Assembly: GCF_013033515.1 (NCBI RefSeq)
Contig: NZ_WQEG01000011.1
Span: 1-64,000, forward strand
From: Ruegeria sp. HKCCA6707
GTDB lineage: Bacteria > Pseudomonadota > Alphaproteobacteria > Rhodobacterales > Rhodobacteraceae
Direction of reading: 5' to 3'
DNA length: 64,000 nucleotides
Shown here one piece after another: positions 1-8,526 of the stretch; within the stretch, counting starts at the first letter, position 1, and each line of letters starts with the position of its first letter. The notes beneath the pieces were generated by a model, which was not told the DNA's origin, did not search any database, and worked only from the letters and a program-made list of their open reading frames with translations. A program made the translations under genes and the position numbers.

Positions 1-264
1 AACACTCCATCTTTGCTCTCAAAGTGAAGTGTTGCGGCGATCCATTGAGACCGCCCCGCAAAGCAGACATTCGCCGCGATTTGGCGAACGTTTACACGAG
101 CCCAAAGCGGTCTTTGCAATGTTCAGATTGGAACCTTTCCCATCGGCACGTTAGCAATGTGTAGCCTCTAGTTTTTGGGCATACGACCGACTTTCGTGTA
201 CACTCGCCACACTGCTCTGTCGAAAAGCTGAATAAAGCAATCAACTTCCTTGGGGGGAGAAACT
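1..264. other. Intergenic stretch at left edge
   Basis: No open frame with convincing coding character and no strong hairpin is visible here. It presumably carries the promoter of the SnoaL-like gene that follows. A purine-rich ribosome binding site (GGGGGGAG) sits at its right end, just before the ATG at 265. Confidence 0.5.
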
Positions 265-675
265 ATGTCAATCGAAACGACCGCACGAGAATTTTTTGAG
301 GCTTGCGAGACTGGTAAGGGTTGGGAAGGGTGCAAAGGCTATTGCCATGAAGACGCTACATTCTCTGCTCAGGCAGATGCGTTAGCTGACGTACCTACGC
401 TGGAGGGGTATGCGGAGTGGATGAAGGGTTTGCTGACACCCGTCCCAGATGGTCACTACGAGTTGAAGTCATTCTCGACCGATGCAGATCGTGGCGTTGT
501 AACAGCATTTGCCGTGTTTCACGGAACCCACTCGGTAGACGGGCCAGTGCCCGCGACCGGAAATAAGGTTGCGGCAGATTACGTCTATGCGATGGAGTTT
601 GACGGTGACAAAATTAAGCACATGACCAAGATTTGGAATGACGTTCACTCGTTAAAGCAACTCGGCTGGGCATAA
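265..675 (+). CDS. SnoaL-like / NTF2-fold protein
   Basis: A 136-residue protein with the layout of the NTF2-like superfamily (SnoaL-type polyketide cyclase / ester cyclase): an N-terminal helix, a HEDATF segment, an aromatic-rich middle and a C-terminal strand ending in IWNDVHSLKQLGW. Members are small cone-shaped barrels that bind or isomerise hydrophobic substrates, but the substrate here cannot be read from sequence. The ATG at 265 is chosen because GGGGGGAG lies directly upstream; an in-frame TTG at 250 would destroy that site. The gene stands alone and converges on ilvD across a strong terminator. Fold assignment is fairly safe; function is unknown. Confidence 0.75.
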   Translation: MSIETTAREFFEACETGKGWEGCKGYCHEDATFSAQADALADVPTLEGYAEWMKGLLTPVPDGHYELKSFSTDADRGVVTAFAVFHGTHSVDGPVPATGNKVAADYVYAMEFDGDKIKHMTKIWNDVHSLKQLGWA

Positions 676-748
676 CCGCTGTAGGATGATTTGTGCGTAA
701 GCGGCCTGAATTGGCGGTGGCCCCTTTGTCCGCACAGCAGAACAAAAA

Positions 749-773
749 ACAGCCCACCGGGTAGGTGGGCTGT
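749..773. terminator. Bidirectional terminator between the SnoaL-like gene and ilvD
   Basis: A 10-bp perfect stem, ACAGCCCACC / GGTGGGCTGT, with a 5-base loop. It has an A tract on the left and a T tract on the right, so it can end transcription from both converging genes. Confidence 0.9.
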
Positions 774-794
774 TTTTGTTGAGCGGTTACTTAC

Positions 795-2627
795 TCAAAG
801 TTGACGCACGGCTCCTTTCGCGGCGCTGGTGGTCAACTTGGCGTAGGCTTTCAGCGCTGTCGACACTTTGCGCTTGCGGGGCTCTGCCGGTTCCCAGCCT
901 TTTGCGTCCTGCTCGGCGCGGCGGGTGGCCAGCTCTTCCTCGGACACCGCCAAGTGGATCGTGCGGTTGGGGATGTCGATCTCGATCCGGTCGCCGTTTT
1001 TGACCAACCCGATCTCACCGCCTTCGGCCGCCTCGGGTGAGACATGGCCGATCGACAGGCCCGATGTACCCCCCGAGAAACGCCCATCCGTCAGTAGGGC
1101 ACAGGCTTTGCCCAGGCCTTTGGATTTCAGGTATGACGTCGGATACAGCATTTCCTGCATCCCCGGACCACCGCGTGGGCCCTCATAGCGGATCACCACC
1201 ACGTCGCCCTCTTTGACCTTGCCGGTCAGGATGTCATTGACCGCCTGATCCTGGCTTTCGCACACATAGGCCGAGCCGGTGAATTTCAGGATGTTCTCAT
1301 CAACGCCTGCGGTTTTTACGATACAGCCGTCGCGCGCTATGTTGCCGAAGAGAACCGCCAGACCACCATCCTGGCTGAAGGCGTGTTCTTTCGCACGGAT
1401 CACGCCGGTTTCGCGGTCTGTATCCAGCTCTTTGTACCGGTTCGACTGGCTGAAGGCCTGCGTTGTCCGCACACCGCCGGGCGCGGCTTTGAACAGATCC
1501 TGCGCCTTTGGGTTGTTGGCAACCTTGATGTCCCAATTGGCAATCGCCTCACCCATGGTGGCCGAATGGACGGTGCAGCAGTCTTCATGCAGAAGGCCTG
1601 CGCGGCTCAGTTCACCGAGGATCGAGAAGATGCCGCCGGCGCGGTGGACGTCTTCCATATGTACGTTCTCGGTATTGGGCGCGACCTTGCAGAGGCACGG
1701 AACCTGTCGGCTGAGCCGGTCCATATCGGACATGGTGAAATCGACACCGCCCTCGCTGGCGATGGCCAGCAGATGCAGCACCGTGTTGGTTGAACCACCC
1801 ATGGCGATATCCAGGCTCATTGCGTTTTCAAACGCGTCAAACGTGGCGATCTCGCGGGGCAGGAACCCTTTTTCGTCCAGCTCATAATGCCGCTTGGTGA
1901 TCTCGACGATGCGGCGACCGGCCTCCAGGAACAGCTCTTTGCGGTCGGAATGAGTCGCCAGGGTCGAACCGTTGCCGGGCAGCGCCAGACCCAGCGCCTC
2001 GGCCAGGCAGTTCATAGAGTTCGCCGTGAACATGCCCGAGCACGACCCGCAAGTCGGGCAGGCGTTTTCCTCGATATGCTTGACCTGTTCGTCGGTGTAT
2101 TTGTCATCTGCTGCGGCGACCATCGCGTCGACCAGATCGATCTTTTTGACATCCAGATCGGCGATGTCGATCTTACCTGCCTCCATCGGTCCACCCGAGA
2201 CAAAAATCGCTGGGATGTTCAGGCGCATGGCGGCCATCAACATACCCGGCGTGATCTTGTCGCAGTTCGAGATACAGACCATCGCATCAGCACAATGGGC
2301 GTTGACCATATATTCGACCGAATCCGCGATCACTTCCCGCGAGGGCAGGGAATAGAGCATACCGTCATGGCCCATGGCGATCCCGTCATCCACCGCAATC
2401 GTGTTGAATTCCTTGGCCACACCGCCTGCGGCCTCAACCTCGCGCGCGACCATCTGGCCCAGATCTTTCAGGTGCACGTGGCCGGGGACAAATTGGGTGA
2501 ACGAGTTGACGATAGCGATGATCGGCTTGCCGAAATCGTCATCGCCCATACCAGTGGCGCGCCACAGGCCACGCGCGCCCGCCATGTTGCGGCCATGGGT
2601 AGAGGTTCTGGATCTGTACAATGGCAT
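795..2627 (-). CDS. ilvD: Dihydroxy-acid dehydratase
   Basis: Catalyses dehydration of 2,3-dihydroxy-isovalerate and 2,3-dihydroxy-3-methylvalerate to the 2-oxo acids in valine, leucine and isoleucine synthesis. The 610-residue length matches the IlvD family (E. coli about 616). Fe-S ligand motifs are visible: [10 protein letters not shown] and [17 protein letters not shown]. The [12 protein letters not shown] and [19 protein letters not shown] segments are further family signatures. Start ATG at 2627. It is divergent from an XRE-cupin regulator gene, and the 107-bp gap holds a 17-bp inverted repeat (2670-2712), so it may be controlled by that protein. Identification is secure. Confidence 0.97.
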   Translation of the reverse strand: MPLYRSRTSTHGRNMAGARGLWRATGMGDDDFGKPIIAIVNSFTQFVPGHVHLKDLGQMVAREVEAAGGVAKEFNTIAVDDGIAMGHDGMLYSLPSREVIADSVEYMVNAHCADAMVCISNCDKITPGMLMAAMRLNIPAIFVSGGPMEAGKIDIADLDVKKIDLVDAMVAAADDKYTDEQVKHIEENACPTCGSCSGMFTANSMNCLAEALGLALPGNGSTLATHSDRKELFLEAGRRIVEITKRHYELDEKGFLPREIATFDAFENAMSLDIAMGGSTNTVLHLLAIASEGGVDFTMSDMDRLSRQVPCLCKVAPNTENVHMEDVHRAGGIFSILGELSRAGLLHEDCCTVHSATMGEAIANWDIKVANNPKAQDLFKAAPGGVRTTQAFSQSNRYKELDTDRETGVIRAKEHAFSQDGGLAVLFGNIARDGCIVKTAGVDENILKFTGSAYVCESQDQAVNDILTGKVKEGDVVVIRYEGPRGGPGMQEMLYPTSYLKSKGLGKACALLTDGRFSGGTSGLSIGHVSPEAAEGGEIGLVKNGDRIEIDIPNRTIHLAVSEEELATRRAEQDAKGWEPAEPRKRKVSTALKAYAKLTTSAAKGAVRQL

Positions 2628-2669
2628 GATGCTGTTTCCCTTTTGCCTCGGGTTGCATGTTCGAAGGAT

Positions 2670-2712
2670 TGTGCGTTATAGCGCACGTATCACATGTGCG
2701 CTATAACGCACA
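2670..2712. promoter_or_regulatory. Perfect 17-bp inverted repeat, probable operator between ilvD and the XRE-cupin gene
   Basis: The left arm TGTGCGTTATAGCGCAC (2670-2686) and right arm GTGCGCTATAACGCACA (2696-2712) are exact reverse complements separated by 9 bases. Each arm is itself nearly palindromic around TATA (TGCGTTATAGCGCA, one mismatched pair), so the site could hold two dimers about 26 bp apart. It lies 43 bp from the ilvD start and 22 bp from the XRE-cupin start. Autoregulation by the neighbouring XRE protein is an inference. Confidence 0.8.
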
Positions 2713-2734
2713 AGAGGATTCGGAAGGCCGGGAT

Positions 2735-3316
2735 ATGGCACCAGACGAGATTACACTGAAACTTCGGGACGTGCGGGCCGCATCGGGGTTGAGCCTGTCG
2801 AAAGTGGCCGAGATGACGGGTGTCAGCAAAGCGATGCTAGGCCAGATCGAACGCGGTGAATCCAGCCCGACCATCGCGACGCTTTGGAAGATTGCCAAAG
2901 GGTTTCAATTGCCGCTGAGCGCTTTGATCGGGCCATCGGCGCTGCGTGATCCGGCCAATTCGGGCGTGTTCCAGACAGTGACCTTCCCCGGCAGTATCGA
3001 GGTCAAGATTGTCTTTCCTTTTGATCCCGCACTTGGCGCCGAAACCTTTCACGTCCAGCTTGCTCCGAACCAAAGCCACGAGTCGCCGCCTCATGCAGCA
3101 GGGGTGACCGAAGAGGTCTTTGTGCTGAGCGGTCACCTGGAAATCCTGCGCAATGGCGACTGGCTGCCCTTGCAAACCGGCCAGGGCCTGCGCTTTGCCG
3201 CGGATCAGCCGCATGGCTACCGCGCCGGAGCAGACGGGGCTGCGTTCCTCAACATGCATCACTATGCGCAAAACCCTGAGGTTTCTGAACGGGTATCCCA
3301 TGACCGCACTGCTTGA
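2735..3316 (+). CDS. XRE-family regulator with C-terminal cupin domain
   Basis: A 193-residue transcription factor. Residues about 5-62 form a Cro/CI-type helix-turn-helix (LSLSKVAEMTGVSKAMLGQIERGESSPTIATL); residues about 105-180 form a cupin barrel with a HESPPHAAGVTEEVFVLSG core that would sense a small ligand. This architecture (PuuR/HipB-like HTH plus cupin) usually controls amino-acid, polyamine or metabolite genes. ATG 2735 is chosen over an earlier ATG at 2657 because the latter would translate through the inverted repeat. The next gene starts inside its last 17 bases. The target is probably its own promoter and possibly ilvD. Confidence 0.9.
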   Translation: MAPDEITLKLRDVRAASGLSLSKVAEMTGVSKAMLGQIERGESSPTIATLWKIAKGFQLPLSALIGPSALRDPANSGVFQTVTFPGSIEVKIVFPFDPALGAETFHVQLAPNQSHESPPHAAGVTEEVFVLSGHLEILRNGDWLPLQTGQGLRFAADQPHGYRAGADGAAFLNMHHYAQNPEVSERVSHDRTA

Positions 3317-3572
3317 CAGCCTGACTATCGTGGACGCCATCGGCTCTTTCGGGGCGCTGATCGTGGTTGCAGCCTATTTCGCGACGCAGATGCGGATGAT
3401 GAACTCCGACGATCTGGCCTTTCCGGTGGTGAATCTGCTGGGCTCGGTGCTGATCGTCTATTCGCTGGTCTACAACTTCAATCTGGCCTCGATGCTGATC
3501 GAAGGGTTCTGGATTCTGATCAGCATTGTCGGGATCGTGCAGCATTTCAGGTTGCGCCGGTCGGCAGAATAG
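3300..3572 (+). CDS. CBU_0592-type small membrane protein
   Basis: A 90-residue protein with about three hydrophobic segments (SFGALIVVAAYFATQM, FPVVNLLGSVLIVYSLV, IEGFWILISIVGIVQHF). The spacing and the NLLGS and ExFW elements resemble the CBU_0592 family of small integral membrane proteins, whose function is unknown to me. The ATG at 3300 overlaps the last 17 bases of the XRE-cupin gene in another frame, so the two are probably translated from one message and the membrane protein may belong to whatever the regulator controls. Confidence 0.8.
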   Translation: MTALLDSLTIVDAIGSFGALIVVAAYFATQMRMMNSDDLAFPVVNLLGSVLIVYSLVYNFNLASMLIEGFWILISIVGIVQHFRLRRSAE

Positions 3573-3643
3573 GCGCTATCCAGCCTTGAACCACCATGCC
3601 GCCGGGTATAGGGAAAATTCAAGCTCGCTTAGGAGATGCTAAG

Positions 3644-4498
3644 ATGCAGGATGATCCCAAAACCCTTGTATCCACGGATTGGCTGGCCGCTCATATGAAA
3701 GACCCGGATCTGCGGATTTTGGATGGGTCGTGGTACCTGCCGTCGCAGAACCGTGACGCCAAAGCCGAATATGATGCGGGCCATATCCCGGGTGCGCGGT
3801 TTTTTGATATCGACGATATATCCGACCACCGTTCGGACCTGCCGCATATGGCGCCTCCGGTGGAAAAGTTCATGTCGCGGCTGCGCGCGATGGGTGTGGG
3901 CGACGGGCATCAGGTGGTGGTCTATGACGGGGCCGGGTTGATGTCAGCTGCGCGGGTTTGGTGGTTGTTCCGCCTGATGGGGCAGGAGAACATTGCTGTT
4001 CTTGATGGCGGGCTGCCCAAATGGCAAGCTGAGGGGCGTGAGATCGAAGATCTGCCGCCCGTTATCCGCGACCGCCACATGACGGTGCGGGTTCAAAACC
4101 ATCTGGTGCGCGATGTCACTCAGGTCTCGGCTGCGTCCAAACTGGCGGATCACGAGATCATCGATGCGCGCGCCGCCGCGCGTTTTGCCGGTACCACGCC
4201 CGAGCCGCGCGAAGGGTTGCGTTCGGGCCATATTCCCGGGTCACGCAACGTACCCTTTACCGATTTGCTGAATAAGGACGCGACGATGAAGTCGCGCGAC
4301 GCGTGCCGCGCCGTTTTTGAGGCTGCTGGCGTTGATCTGTCGAAACCCGCCATCACCTCTTGCGGGTCGGGCGTGACCGCCGCGATCCTCAGCCTTGCGC
4401 TGGAACGCATGGGCAAGAAAGACCATTCGCTTTATGACGGCTCCTGGGCGGAATGGGGTGCCTTCCCGACCCTGCCCGTCGCAACCGGAGAGACCTGA
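3644..4498 (+). CDS. sseA: 3-mercaptopyruvate sulfurtransferase (tandem rhodanese)
   Basis: A 284-residue protein of two rhodanese domains (about 8-140 and 160-280). The active loop is C240-G-S-G-V-T-A; a CG[ST]GVTA loop is the mark of mercaptopyruvate sulfurtransferases, as against CRKGVTA in thiosulfate sulfurtransferases. It transfers sulfur from 3-mercaptopyruvate to thiols or cyanide. ATG 3644 has AGGAG upstream; an in-frame ATG at 3596 lacks one. The stop overlaps the start of the aminotransferase by one base (TGATG), which fits cysteine catabolism: an aminotransferase can supply mercaptopyruvate. Confidence 0.93.
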   Translation: MQDDPKTLVSTDWLAAHMKDPDLRILDGSWYLPSQNRDAKAEYDAGHIPGARFFDIDDISDHRSDLPHMAPPVEKFMSRLRAMGVGDGHQVVVYDGAGLMSAARVWWLFRLMGQENIAVLDGGLPKWQAEGREIEDLPPVIRDRHMTVRVQNHLVRDVTQVSAASKLADHEIIDARAAARFAGTTPEPREGLRSGHIPGSRNVPFTDLLNKDATMKSRDACRAVFEAAGVDLSKPAITSCGSGVTAAILSLALERMGKKDHSLYDGSWAEWGAFPTLPVATGET

Positions 4499-5682
4499 TG
4501 TTCGAGAACCTCAAACCGCAGCCCGCCGACAAGATCCTGGCTCTGATGCAGATGTATCGCGAAGACCCGCGAGACCAGAAGATTGATCTGGGTGTTGGTG
4601 TCTACAAAAACGCCGAGGGCGTGACCCCGGTGATGCGCGCGGTCAAAGCCGCCGAGAAACGTATTTGGGAAGAGCAGGACAGCAAAGCCTATACCGGTCT
4701 GGCCGGTGATCCGGCTTTTGCAGACGCAATGATCGGCCTGATCCTGGGCAGCGCGGTTCCGCGCGCCAATATCGCCGCTGTGGCAACCCCCGGCGGTACC
4801 GGCGCATGTCGTCAGGCGTTCGAGATGATCCGGATGGCCAACGCGTCTGCGCGCGTATTTGTGTCGAACCCGACATGGCCCAACCACCTTTCGATCCTGA
4901 ACTATCTGGGTATCGAGACGGTTCAATACCGCTATTTCGACAGCGAAACCCGCGGCGTTGATTTCGACGGTATGATTGCCGATCTGAAGACGGCCGAGCC
5001 CGGCGACGTGGTCCTGCTTCATGGATGCTGCCACAACCCTACGGGTGCCAACCTGAACATGGTGCAGTGGCAAGAAGTTGTGAACATCATCAACGCGCAA
5101 GGCCTCGTGGCGATGATCGACATCGCCTATCAAGGCTTTGGCGACGGGCTGGAGGAAGACGCGCAAGCAACCCGTCTGGTGGCCTCATCCGTCAGCCGCT
5201 GCCTGATCGCGGCGTCCTGTTCGAAGAACTTTGGCGTCTACCGTGAGCGCACGGGTCTGTTGATGGCCATCAGCGACAAAGCCGAAGAAACAGCGCTGAG
5301 TCAAGGCACGCTGGCGTTTCTCAACCGCCAGAATTATTCCTTTCCGCCCGATCACGGCGCACGGGTCGTGACCACGATCCTGAACGATGATGCCTTGCGC
5401 GCCGATTGGGCTACTGAGTTGGAAGAAGTGCGTCTTTCCATGCTGGGGCTGCGTCAACAACTGGCCGATGAGCTGCAACGTCTCAGCGGGTCCGACCGGT
5501 TTGGATTTGTTGCCCAACATCGCGGCATGTTCTCACGCCTCGGTGCAGCCCCGGAACTGGTTGAGCAGCTGCGTAACGAACATGGTATCTACATGGTCGG
5601 CGACAGCCGGTTGAACATAGCGGGTCTGAACGCAAATACCGTGCCGATACTGGCGCAGGCGATCGTCGACGTTGGCGTCTGA
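4498..5682 (+). CDS. Aromatic amino acid / aspartate aminotransferase
   Basis: A 394-residue class I PLP-dependent aminotransferase of the AspC/TyrB subgroup. Visible landmarks are the N-terminal KIDLGVGVYKN, the GGTGA phosphate-region loop, HGCCHNPTGANL, and the PLP-binding lysine in SCSKNFGVYRERTG (K243), with the final Arg in GDSRLNIAGL. AspC and TyrB cannot be separated by eye; other names for this type include aromatic-amino-acid transaminase. It is translationally coupled to sseA by TGATG, suggesting that it feeds 3-mercaptopyruvate to that enzyme in cysteine breakdown. That link is inference from context. Confidence 0.92.
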   Translation: MFENLKPQPADKILALMQMYREDPRDQKIDLGVGVYKNAEGVTPVMRAVKAAEKRIWEEQDSKAYTGLAGDPAFADAMIGLILGSAVPRANIAAVATPGGTGACRQAFEMIRMANASARVFVSNPTWPNHLSILNYLGIETVQYRYFDSETRGVDFDGMIADLKTAEPGDVVLLHGCCHNPTGANLNMVQWQEVVNIINAQGLVAMIDIAYQGFGDGLEEDAQATRLVASSVSRCLIAASCSKNFGVYRERTGLLMAISDKAEETALSQGTLAFLNRQNYSFPPDHGARVVTTILNDDALRADWATELEEVRLSMLGLRQQLADELQRLSGSDRFGFVAQHRGMFSRLGAAPELVEQLRNEHGIYMVGDSRLNIAGLNANTVPILAQAIVDVGV

Positions 5683-5700
5683 GACACTGGCGAGAAACAC

Positions 5701-5731
5701 AAAAGGCTGCGCGAAACCCGCAGCCTTTTTT
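5701..5731. terminator. Bidirectional terminator between the aminotransferase and racemase genes
   Basis: Stem AAAAGGCTGCG (5701-5711) / CGCAGCCTTTT (5719-5729), 7-base loop, flanked by A and T runs. It serves two converging genes. Confidence 0.9.
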
Positions 5732-5756
5732 GTCGCGATAAGATGAAGACCTGATC

Positions 5757-6446
5757 CTAGGCCAAGGCCATTTCCAAGGCCTTTGCGCAGTGAATGCGTG
5801 TGGTGTCGAAAACCGGGTAGGAAACGTTTTCGGGGTTCAGCAGCATTCCAACTTCGGTACAGCCAAGGATCAGGCTGTCTGCTCCGGCGTCAGACAGACG
5901 TTGCGCAATCTCGACATAGGCGGTTTTGCTGTCCTCTGTAACAATGTCTTTGCACAGCTCTTCGTAAATGATGCGGTGCGTGGTGTTTTGATCGGCTTCG
6001 GTGGGCAAAACAGGCGTCAACCCAGCCGCATGCAGACGATCGGTGTAAAAACTCTGTTGCATTGTGAAGGCCGTTGCCATCAGGCCAGGAGACGTCAGGC
6101 CCGCGGATTGGATAGCGTCCGCTGTGGCGTCGGCAATATGCACAAAGGGAATGGAAACGCTGTCCATCATCTGATCGGCCAGCTTGTGCATCGTGTTGGT
6201 TGCAAGCACCAGAAGATCTGCACCACCCCGTTCCAGTGCCTGGGCTTCGCGATTCAGAATGTTACCGGCGCCGTCCCAGTCGCCCTTGCTTTGCAGAACC
6301 GCAATTTCAGCGAAATCCAGTGACCGGATCAAAAGCTGAGGGGAATGCAGACCGCCAAGACGCTGCCGGGTCAGATCGCAGAGCAGGCGATAGTAGATTT
6401 GTGTCGAGGCAGCGGACATGCCGCCGAGAATACCGATTGTTTTCAC
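5757..6446 (-). CDS. Aspartate/glutamate racemase family protein (YgeA-like)
   Basis: A 229-residue member of the Asp/Glu racemase superfamily, beginning KTIGILGGMSAASTQIYY. In place of the usual first catalytic cysteine it has Thr83 in LATNTMHK; the second is Cys196 in LILGCTEVGML. This Thr/Cys pair and the TNTMHK motif are features of E. coli YgeA, which racemises acidic or several other amino acids, so the Thr is probably normal for this subgroup rather than a defect. The GTG start at 6446 is chosen because GGGAGGT lies seven bases upstream. It is monocistronic, lying between two terminators. Confidence 0.88.
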   Translation of the reverse strand: MKTIGILGGMSAASTQIYYRLLCDLTRQRLGGLHSPQLLIRSLDFAEIAVLQSKGDWDGAGNILNREAQALERGGADLLVLATNTMHKLADQMMDSVSIPFVHIADATADAIQSAGLTSPGLMATAFTMQQSFYTDRLHAAGLTPVLPTEADQNTTHRIIYEELCKDIVTEDSKTAYVEIAQRLSDAGADSLILGCTEVGMLLNPENVSYPVFDTTRIHCAKALEMALA

Positions 6447-6530
6447 CCAGACCTCCCGAACCCGCACAATCGCGGTACTTCTGAGATGTCGCGGACTGCT
6501 GATCCGGTCAAGCAGCAGTATTGTATCAAA

Positions 6531-6562
6531 CACAAAAAAGCCGGGCGCGAACGCCCGGCTTT
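6531..6562 (-). terminator. Terminator after amtB
   Basis: On the minus strand an 11-bp stem AAAGCCGGGCG / CGCCCGGCTTT with a TTCG tetraloop is followed by TTTTTTGTG. It ends the glnK-amtB message. Confidence 0.92.
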
Positions 6563-6583
6563 CGGATCTTGATGGATCAGCTC

Positions 6584-7894
6584 TTAGCCTTTGGAGAACT
6601 CGGGGTAGGCTTCCATACCCAGCTCTGCCATATCCAGACCGTTGATCTCGTCCTCTTCGCTGACGCGGATGCCCATTGTGGCCTTCAGGATGGTCCACAG
6701 GATCAGTGCGCCGACAAAGGTGAAGACACCGTATGCAACGATACCGGTCAGCTGCGTAACCAGGCTGGCTTCGCCATAGAAGATCACGGCGATGGTGCCC
6801 CAGATACCGGCACACAGGTGAACCGGGATCGCGCCCACAACGTCGTCGATCTTGAACTTGTCCAGCATCGGGACCGCGAGGACCACGATGATACCGCCCA
6901 CAGCTCCGATCCACAGTGCACCGAACAGGGTCGGGGCAAGCGGTTCAGCTGTGATCGACACCAGGCCAGCCAGAGCGCCGTTCAGCACCATGGTGAGGTC
7001 AGGCTTTTTGTACATGATCTGGGTCATCAGCAGGGCTGCAACAGCACCGGATGCGGCGGCCATGTTGGTGTTGGCAAAGATGCGCGACACGTCGGATACG
7101 TCACCCACGGTGCCCATCGCCAGCTGCGAGCCGCCGTTGAAGCCGAACCACCCCAGCCACAGGATGAATGTACCCAGTGTGGCCAGTGCCAGATTCGAAC
7201 CGGGCATCGGGTGTACTTTGCCGTCTTTGTACTTGCCGATACGCGGGCCAAGGATCAGACAGCCCGCCAGAGCCGCCCAGCCGCCGACCGAGTGCACGAT
7301 GGTCGAACCGGCGAAATCCGAGAAGCCAGCTTCGGACAGCCAGCCACCGCCCCACTGCCAGGAGCCCGAGATCGGGTACATGATGCCTGTCAGCACAACG
7401 ACGAAGATCAGGAAGGGCCACAGCTTGATACGCTCGGCCACGGCACCCGATACGATCGACGCGGTTGCAGCGACAAAGACCAGCTGGAAGAAAAAGTCCG
7501 AGCCGATCGAAGCGTAGTCCAGAGCAGCCTCGGCAGGGTCAACACCAACCGGATCAAGCACGGTTGGACCGCCAAGGGCAAAGAACCCGTTGAAGTCGCC
7601 CGGATACATCGTGTTGAAGCCGACCAGCCAGTACATGATGGCGGCAATGGAAAACAGCGCGATGTTCTTGGTCATCTGCATGGCCACGTTCTTGGAACGC
7701 ACCAAGCCACCTTCCAGCATGGCAAAGCCTGCCGCCATGAAGAAGACCAGGAAACCCGCCATCAGGAACAGCAGGGTGGTAAAGATATATTGGGTATGCA
7801 GCGCGGCCTCGCCCTCGGCAGCCTCTTGCGCCAGACCCATCTGCGGCAGCGCAACGATCGCAGCGGCAGGGATGAGTGATTTCATCAGGTTCAT
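6584..7894 (-). CDS. amtB: Ammonium transporter AmtB
   Basis: A 436-residue Amt/Rh-family channel in the inner membrane that takes up ammonium. An N-terminal signal peptide (about residues 1-22, ending GLAQ) is followed by about eleven membrane helices; MAAGFAMLEGGLVRSKN and the GSTIVHSVGGWAALAG segment (with the pore histidine) are family signatures. ATG 7894 directly precedes the signal peptide. It lies 34 bp downstream of glnK in the classical glnK-amtB pair, where GlnK plugs the channel when nitrogen is plentiful. Its transcription ends at the hairpin at 6531-6562. Confidence 0.97.
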   Translation of the reverse strand: MNLMKSLIPAAAIVALPQMGLAQEAAEGEAALHTQYIFTTLLFLMAGFLVFFMAAGFAMLEGGLVRSKNVAMQMTKNIALFSIAAIMYWLVGFNTMYPGDFNGFFALGGPTVLDPVGVDPAEAALDYASIGSDFFFQLVFVAATASIVSGAVAERIKLWPFLIFVVVLTGIMYPISGSWQWGGGWLSEAGFSDFAGSTIVHSVGGWAALAGCLILGPRIGKYKDGKVHPMPGSNLALATLGTFILWLGWFGFNGGSQLAMGTVGDVSDVSRIFANTNMAAASGAVAALLMTQIMYKKPDLTMVLNGALAGLVSITAEPLAPTLFGALWIGAVGGIIVVLAVPMLDKFKIDDVVGAIPVHLCAGIWGTIAVIFYGEASLVTQLTGIVAYGVFTFVGALILWTILKATMGIRVSEEDEINGLDMAELGMEAYPEFSKG

Positions 7895-7928
7895 TGTCAG
7901 TCCTCGAATGATGTGAGTTCGGGGCGCT

Positions 7929-8267
7929 TTACAGCGCTTCCTCGTTGGTTTCCCCGGTCCGCACGCGCAGTGCCTGCTCGACATCGAGGACAAAAATCTT
8001 GCCGTCGCCGATCTTGCCGGTCTTGGCGGTGTTGGTGATGGTCTCGACGATCTGGTCGGCCATGGTCGCGGGTACCACGATTTCGAGTTTGATCTTCGGC
8101 ACGAAATTCACAGCGTATTCAGCGCCGCGATAGATTTCGGTGTGACCGGATTGCGAGCCAAAGCCCTTGATCTCAGTCACCATCATGCCGCGCACGCCCG
8201 CTTCGGTCAGTGCTTCGCGCACCTCCTCGAGCTTGAACGGCTTGATTGTCGCAATGATGAGTTTCAC
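7929..8267 (-). CDS. glnK: Nitrogen regulatory protein P-II
   Basis: A 112-residue P-II signal protein: trimeric sensor of 2-oxoglutarate, ATP/ADP and glutamine status. Visible are the T-loop with the uridylation site Tyr51 (RGAEYAVNF), the KGFG motif (residues 34-37) and the C-terminal GDGKIFVLDVEQALRVRTGE signature. Placement directly before amtB marks it as the GlnK type rather than the GlnB found next to glnA. It should bind and block AmtB. The upstream region has no clear sigma-54 promoter that I can defend. Confidence 0.96.
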   Translation of the reverse strand: MKLIIATIKPFKLEEVREALTEAGVRGMMVTEIKGFGSQSGHTEIYRGAEYAVNFVPKIKLEIVVPATMADQIVETITNTAKTGKIGDGKIFVLDVEQALRVRTGETNEEAL

Positions 8268-8526
8268 GTTCGTCCCCTCTGCTTCCCCGGTTAGACCGGC
8301 CTATTTGCACCTGCAGAAAAAGACCGTAACGAAAGGACCATGGGAACGATTCCGGGCCTGAAACCTTTGGGAAAATCCTAAGAAGTTGCACATTTTTTGC
8401 ACAAATCGGGGTGTTTGATTAAATATTAGTCAAATTGAAGAGTGGAGATTTCCGAATTTCACACCTCTACATGACATTGAGGGCAGGCTATGGTGTGGCA
8501 AAAGAAAAAACGGGCAGAGTTAAAGC

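Noticed and set aside
5757..6446. Asp/Glu racemase as an inactive enzyme because the first catalytic Cys is Thr83
   Set aside because: The YgeA subgroup naturally uses a Thr/Cys pair with the same TNTMHK motif, so the substitution is likely functional.
6521..7879. Long plus-strand open frame of about 450 codons opposite amtB
   Set aside because: Translation is dominated by His, Gln, Arg and Asp with no hydrophobic core; amtB on the other strand is clear.
8386..8403. TTGCACA direct repeat (11-bp period) upstream of glnK as an NtrC or sigma-54 site
   Set aside because: NtrC sites are inverted TGCACC/GGTGCA repeats and no -24/-12 GG..GC element with correct spacing follows; the match is too weak to call.
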